Shown piece by piece: positions 58,961 through 64,000 of a DNA stretch of 64,000 bases. The stretch is taken from assembly GCA_026874595.1 (NCBI GenBank), contig CM049316.1, positions 43,353,695-43,417,694 of the forward strand, given 5' to 3'. The position numbers and the translations under genes were made by a program. The DNA is from Sipunculus nudus (taxonomy: Eukaryota; Annelida; Sipuncula; Golfingiida; Sipunculidae). Positions within the stretch are counted from its first letter, which is position 1; each line of letters starts with the position of its first letter. The notes beneath the pieces were generated by a model, which worked only from the letters and a program-made list of their open reading frames with translations, did no database searches and had not been told where the DNA came from.

Positions 58961-59679
58961 AACACAGCAGAAGCTGATCCAAAATGATATGTCATAATAA
59001 TGGTAAGATATGTCGCTAGACATCTTGTGACACGATCCTGATTCCTGAACCAGCCTCTGATATCTTGTTGATAATTCAAACTTCAGTGCACAGGTCCACA
59101 AAAGACTTAAATCTCTTAAGAACAAAGTGAAATTGACAAACTGAATGACAAACTGTTACCGATAAGGCCACAATACTATTTATTTTGTAACGCGTGAAAT
59201 CGACGGTGTTGTGCTCGAAAACGCTATTAGAAGCAAACAAATTTCATAAAAATGACTGACTATGACAAAAAATATATTAATTAAAATAAAGATTCAGACT
59301 AGTACTTAGATGTTACTTAGGCTATAGACAGGAAATGCACATGAAACCATTATATATATATATATATATGAATGAATGAAAACCATAGGGTACCTGGTTG
59401 CCGAGTAATAAAGAATTAACAATGGCAAGCTAAAAATTAACTTATGCAATTAATTCACACGATCAACCTTTACTGGTATTGTACAATGCCCTTAAGCCAT
59501 GTTTTAGAGCAAGTATTATGAGATGTAGCCTGACAAGGCTGCGGCGTTCTATTAATATCCATGACTGTGATCATCTTATGTAAGCCACGCCAAAGGAGGA
59601 ACAGTTGGTGCTTGAGCACTCACATCGAGAGAGTCTGGGTCAACGTAATACTTGAGATGTGATGGTGGCTAAAGGGGTT
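58961..59679. other. Intergenic, no gene seen
   Basis: AT-rich, with a short TA tract at 59353-59370. The final nine bases (59671-59679, AAAGGGGTT) are the probable target duplication of the element that follows. Confidence 0.4.
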
Positions 59680-59753
59680 GTTACGGCCCCTATTGTAATA
59701 ACATTCCCTATTGTAATAATTATTACATAACGGGTTACAAATGGGCTGTTTCT

Positions 59754-60280
59754 CATATCCCCTATTGTAAAAACGTGCACTATTGTTATAATTATTATAT
59801 AAGAGGTAGCATTTGCAATCCCTATTGAAATAACTTTTTTTTACATTAAGGGTTGCGGTTTCAAAGGTGTTTGTACGCCACCTTTGGTGAAAAACTGTTA
59901 AATACTATGAACCCTTACCCTAACTTAATAATAATACAGTAATCGCATGATTATTATATTACAAATGGTTATTACAATTGGGGTTGTTCGGTCAAACCTG
60001 CATTGTAATACCGTTTCCTATTGTAATAAATGGTTATTACATTACAAATGGTTATTACAATAGTGTGAGTTCAGTCGAACCTGTATTGTAATACCGTTCC
60101 CTATAGCGATAAAATATATTTCTAGGGTTAGGATTTAACAGTTCTTCATCAGAGATGGTGTACAAAAACCTTTGCAACCGCAACCCTTAATGTAATAAAA
60201 ATGTTATTACAATAGGGGCTGCTTGCAACCCCTAATGTAATAATTATAACGATAGTGCACTTTATTACCATTAGTCCCCG
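59754..60280. mobile_element. Inverted-repeat element nested in the left TIR
   Basis: It interrupts the left arm of the 4-kb element between ATGGGCTGTTTCT and GGATACATCG, which are only two bases apart in the intact right arm. It is itself a large inverted repeat. Left arm CCCCTATTGTAAAAACGTGCACTATTGTTATAATTATTA... pairs with ...TAATAATTATAACGATAGTGCACTTTATTACC. GGGTTGCGGTTTCAAAGGTGTTTGTAC pairs with GTACAAAAACCTTTGCAACCGCAACCC. Its ends use the same CCCTATTGTAATAA motif as the host TIR, so the two are relatives. Confidence 0.75.
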
Positions 60281-60428
60281 GGATACATCGATTTAATTGC
60301 AAAATTTTATCGTTAATCTTAGGTTTATTTTCCATTGTGGTATACTTTGGGACATTAGAAAATGGCAGTTTTGAGTTGCACAGACGGTAGTTATGCCCTA
60401 CAGCTCAAAAAAGCCAACCCCTACCCCT

Positions 60429-61974
60429 ATATCGGTGTTTTTCCAGAAAAAGTAGCAAAACTTGTCTAAATGTTTCATCACATTTGAATAGTTTTATTTT
60501 CTTCATACATATATCAGAAAAAAATAAAAGTAATCTGCTGTGAAACTAATACCCATGTAAAAAAATACCCAAAGGATCAGAACATCCACTAAGTTATACA
60601 AGGAGCAAACTGGAGATGAGGAAATAAAGGGATCTTTAAATATAAATTTTGATTATTTACATCTGCTGCAGCCATGCCTCTTAATATTATTAGTCAAACA
60701 TATTGTTATCTTTAGTGAGTACTTGTCTGAGTAATATTTTAAAGTTTTGACTTATTTTTTTCTAACTGAAACACTTGGAAAAGACCTGTAATTTTCGATT
60801 AATTTAATCAAATATAATCAAAATTTAATTTAATATAATCAACTGCAGCCTTGTCTATCATTGACTTGCTTCATATAATCCCTAAAAGTATAGATCAATT
60901 TTATTCCTTTTTTTCATTATTAAGTTTGAAATGAAAAATACCCAAAGAAGACTACATGGTGTCCTTTGGAATACACTTAGGGCCATCTATACAAGGTCCA
61001 TACAACATCAGTAATTGCAAAGTAATTCCCTGTTACTCATTAACTATTAATTCCCTTTTCCATTAATATTTCTTACAATTGTTATTATAAACCCATAAAA
61101 CAATCAATATTGTTTACTGTTATGTTGTTGACCTAAACAACTACTAGAGGAGGGGGAGGGGGGTTGGGCATCTGGGGCCGGATGTGGCCTGCCAAGAGCG
61201 AGCTGGCTGCCCAGTTTTCCCCACTTGAAGCGTATATAATTGGCCTGAAAGGTCAACAAGGGTCACGTGCAGGCGACTGAACAGGGCTGGTGAAAAAAAT
61301 ATCCATAGGTTTTATTGTTCTGAATAAGGAAATCCTCATCTTATGAGCATCCACAATTTAGTAGCAATACACCACTTTGTGGACATAATTAAATGTACAC
61401 TTAAATCATTTTTACACCTAGTACCTTGTGATACAATACATAATCCAAAATGTAGCAAAAGTCTTGAACATGAATGAATCAAATATAGAAAAATACAGTA
61501 TTCATCTAGTTGACACATCATCCGGGGGGGGGGGGGGGTAGGGCAGAGGGGAACCCAGCTGAGATGCCTGGACTGGGTTACATAACACAGGGCGGTACAA
61601 CTAACTCAATGTACCGGGTTAGGTTGATGTAAACAACAGTTGACATGGCCAGTGAAAAATTGAAAATAAATATACTTTTCTTCATCATTTCCTTTGAAAT
61701 TTTTAATGAATTTCTTTGAAATTTCATATTACAAAAGATTAAATCTTTATGTGTATATGCTGTGAAAATGAAATCAACGGTGTTTACAGGGGAAAATTTG
61801 CCGTGGTCGAAGTTGGGCAAAATTTAAGACAATGATTTAAAATTATTGCTAATAACTGAAAAAAAAATTGATTTATTTTGATCTTATTTCTAGTAAACAA
61901 TTAAAACTACGTTGACTATTGTTACGTTTTGAAATAAGCTGATAAGCTTAAATGATTATCACGTTAAATGAGTA
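60429..61974. other. Interior of the 4-kb element, left part
   Basis: AT-rich, with a G14 run at 61525-61538 and no long open frame or transposase motif. Confidence 0.5.
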
Positions 61975-62375
61975 AATCTATTTCCGGATTATTAACAAAG
62001 TGAAATTTATTTGGGCCCATAACTTCGAGGAATTACGTAATGCTGACCTAATTTCTAGTATGTACATAGGACAAAATATTAAAAGATTAACACCAGTGGT
62101 TTTTACAGTTGGCAGTTTTGAAGTGTAACAAAAGCTTTCTCCTGGAAAACCGAGGTATTTCCTTAATTTCTCGAAGGAATGAAGTGACCCAGTATCAGGT
62201 CTAGTAGGAGAACTTAGGGACATCTAACACTATGTCAACTTTTGGATCTATAGATCTAACAGTTTCAAAACATGCCCTGTTAACAGAAGTCAGGATGGCC
62301 CGACAGATGGACAGACAGATGACGGACAAAGGACCATGATTATAGCTCAGATGACTTTGAGTCAATAGAGCTAAA
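61975..62375 (-). repeat. AGCTCAGCTGA-family copy inside the 4-kb element
   Basis: Shows AACACCAGTGGTTTTTACAG, GGGACATCTAACACTATGTCAACTTTTGGATCTATAGATCTAACAGTTTCAAAACATGCCCTGTTAACAG, ACAGACAGATGACGGACAAAGGACCATGATTATAGCTCAGATGACTTTGAGTCAATAGAGCT. It is the minus-strand form of the repeat at 40.4 kb. Confidence 0.65.
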
Positions 62376-62446
62376 AATGAATGAAATGAATAAACCTCTA
62401 CAAAATAAATTAAAAGAACTGTTTGCACAGTTAAGGGTCAGTATTA

Positions 62447-62695
62447 TTAAGCATTGTCACTATCATCACCCTCAGTGTAAACGTCACTCTCATCACTGCT
62501 CCCATTGTCACTCTCACTTTCTTCTTCATAATTATCAATTTCGCTCATGTCATCATCCTCTATCTCATTTTTTACATGAAACAGGTTATCCGGAACTCGC
62601 TCTCCATCAAACAATTTGAGGATGAAATTTCCTTCTTCACCCAACCATGTTTGTGCCTTGTGCGCATTTGCCGCGATATGGTTGATAAGGTTCAC
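62447..62695 (-). CDS. Open frame of 82 residues with acidic tail inside the TIR element
   Basis: The minus-strand frame reads VNLINHIAANAHKAQTWLGE, then EGNFILKLFDGERVPDNLF and HVKNEIEDDDMSEIDNYEEE, ending in a Ser/Asp/Glu-rich tail and a stop. The switch from an amphipathic, hydrophobic first half to a low-complexity acidic C terminus is typical of a real protein end. It could be the last exon of an element protein or of a captured host gene. The sequence immediately upstream (62700-62935) does not continue the frame on this strand without stops. I recognise no family. On the other strand a His-rich frame is its shadow. Confidence 0.4.
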   Translation of the reverse strand: MNLINHIAANAHKAQTWLGEEGNFILKLFDGERVPDNLFHVKNEIEDDDMSEIDNYEEESESDNGSSDESDVYTEGDDSDNA

Positions 62696-63079
62696 CCTTG
62701 AGTTTTCCTGCTCAAGGACATAGAGATAAGGGGGAGGGTGGCGGGGTCAAAGGAACTGAGCTTGGACAGAGTTTGCTTTGCTTTTTTCTGCGGAATCTTG
62801 TTGAGAAGTGTGTGCCAAACAGGGTTCATATCTTGGCACCCATTCCTCGTCCCATAAAGGGCGCAAAGGTACTTGTTCTCATGACTTCAAAACTGAAGCT
62901 GGTACTGTTTGAGAAGCCCGAGAATAAGAAGAATTAATTTTGTGTTTTGAAAATGATTTGGAACATCAAAGTTTATGTACGTTTCGCAAACGAATAAGAG
63001 AATCATCTCTTGATTGATCAGTATTCTCAAACTTGTCTGTATTACCACCAGCGGATCAAGCTGATCCCATAAGTTGTAT

Positions 63080-63425
63080 CGCATAACTGATAACCTTGAC
63101 CTTGAACCAAGTTACTTGGCTTTAAGAACTACTTTATCGGAACCTCAATCAATCTGTCAGAGAAATCGTGAATTTGTGTCAAAATGATAAAATATAATAT
63201 AGATTTCGAGCAAAAATAGCCTACTGTCTGCTTTGAGGGCCTCAAAGTGACCGTGACCTTGACCTTCACCTTGATTTTTACCTCAGATGGCCGCGAAACA
63301 ATGCTTATCATGTCGGCCATGCTTAAAAACATACATCTAGATACCAAGATCATCAAAATCTGCCAAGGCATTCCAGAAAAATTTTGACTCGATGATCGCA
63401 TGGCATGATTGTGGCAAATCACTGA
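63080..63425. repeat. GACCTT-rich repeat at the right side of the element
   Basis: GATAACCTTGACCTTGAACCAAG, GTGACCGTGACCTTGACCTTCACCTT and GATGGCCGCGAAACAATG form a dispersed repeat similar in style to 21.3-21.75 kb. It lies just inside the right TIR. Confidence 0.45.
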
Positions 63426-63653
63426 TAATGGGGTAGGGGTTGGCTTTTTTTGAGATGCAAGGCAGAACTACCGTCTGTGCAACTTAAGACTGCCATCTTC
63501 TAATGTCCCAAAGTATACTACAATGGAAAATAAACCTAAGATTAACGATAACATTTTGCAATTAAATCGATGTATCCATCAGAAACAGCCCATTTGCAAA
63601 TCCTAATTTAAAAGTTTTACAATAGGGAACGTTATTTCAATAGGGGCCGTAAC

Positions 63654-64000
63654 ATGGGGGTTCATGGGTACTTTTGAGATGGGTTATCCAACTTGTCCTC
63701 ACGACGACCTTGGGCAAATTTTGTAATATGCAAATTAGAGCCGCCACTGACGAAAATTGGCCAAACATTGTTTCTTGTCCTAGGTTTTCATGGTCAAAAT
63801 TTAAAAATACTAAATATTAGTATGTAAATTTTGGATGCCATTGATGGAACGTCTACATTCATCAATATCTTAATTTGAAAACATTTGAAACCATTTGATA
63901 TTTGAACAAACATATAATCTAGACATAGGTTTTCATGGTCAAAGAATATTAAAACTTAACTGAAACAAATGCCCGATGTTCCCATTTTTAAATTTTGAAA
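63654..64000. other. Intergenic, no gene seen
   Basis: AT-rich. TAGGTTTTCATGGTCAAA occurs twice (63782 and 63926), a short direct repeat of unknown meaning. Confidence 0.45.

Larger units (their letters stand above)
59680..63653. mobile_element. 4-kb TIR element, MULE-like
   Basis: The left end GTTACGGCCCCTATTGTAATAACATTCCCTATTGTAA is inverted at the right end (63617-63653). The inverted arms continue inward: left 59680-59753 plus 60281-60428, right about 63429-63653, some 230 bp in all. They include ATACATCGATTTAATTGCAAAA, CTTAGGTTTATTTTCCATTGT and GTTGCACAGACGGTAGTT. The flanks AAAGGGGTT (59671-59679) and ATGGGGGTT (63654-63662) agree at 7 of 9 bases. Long TIRs with a 9-bp duplication point to the Mutator-like superfamily. 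No transposase motif was recognised inside, so it may be non-autonomous or carry captured DNA. Confidence 0.75.

Noticed and set aside
62377-62619. His-rich plus-strand open frame (80 residues)
   Set aside because: It is the antisense reading of the acidic Asp/Glu/Ser tail of the minus-strand frame.

Overview
The window looks like nuclear DNA of a marine invertebrate, most likely a mollusc and perhaps a bivalve. It is AT-rich and gene-poor. It has spliced genes with GT-AG introns, tRNA-derived SINEs, many terminal-inverted-repeat (TIR) elements, long G or C runs and (TA)n tracts. It also has several copies of dispersed repeats with AGCTCAGCTGA ends and GGACGGACGGAC blocks that are common in bivalve genomes. 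The species call rests on repeat style and on one protein, so it is an inference.

One convincing host gene is present: a TP53INP (tumour protein p53-inducible nuclear protein) homologue on the minus strand. An N-terminal coding exon (30169-30320) carries the LC3-interacting motif WLIV. After a 2.6-kb intron, a C-terminal exon (26948-27561) carries the family hallmarks TPPPCFTAGG and MENLLIEHPSMSVY. The junction joins in frame with consensus splice sites and gives a protein of about 252 residues. The intron holds a short SAP-like open frame of unknown status (28159-28365).

Nearly everything else is mobile or repetitive. Region by region: 0.1-1.3 kb, 21.9-22.9 kb and 43.3-44.4 kb hold three copies of one element whose core is a tandem array centred on the 12-bp palindrome GGTGGCGCCACC. 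At 5.2-12.6 kb there are three copies of a 1.2-kb low-copy repeat. At 10.4-10.8 kb and 32.3-32.6 kb there are two copies of a small element with hammerhead-ribozyme-like cores; the second copy is an inverted pair inside a dead hAT transposon (32.18-34.37 kb). At 23.7 kb there is a pogo/Tigger-like MITE. At 34.6-34.9 kb there is a fresh 161-bp duplication. At 40.4-42.1 kb there is a common bivalve-style repeat. At 42.6 and 49.4-49.7 kb there are two copies of one tRNA-derived SINE. At 55.2 kb there is a TIR MITE, next to a LINE 3' remnant. At 59.68-63.65 kb there is a 4-kb element with TIRs of about 230 bp and a probable 9-bp target duplication (MULE-like); its left TIR is split by a second, related inverted-repeat element.

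The most interesting items are the hammerhead-like motifs, the nested related TIR elements, the conserved palindrome-centred arrays, and a duplicated exon-like peptide whose two copies differ by a frame-preserving 3-nt indel. No rRNA, canonical tRNA gene, CRISPR array or virus-derived gene was recognised.
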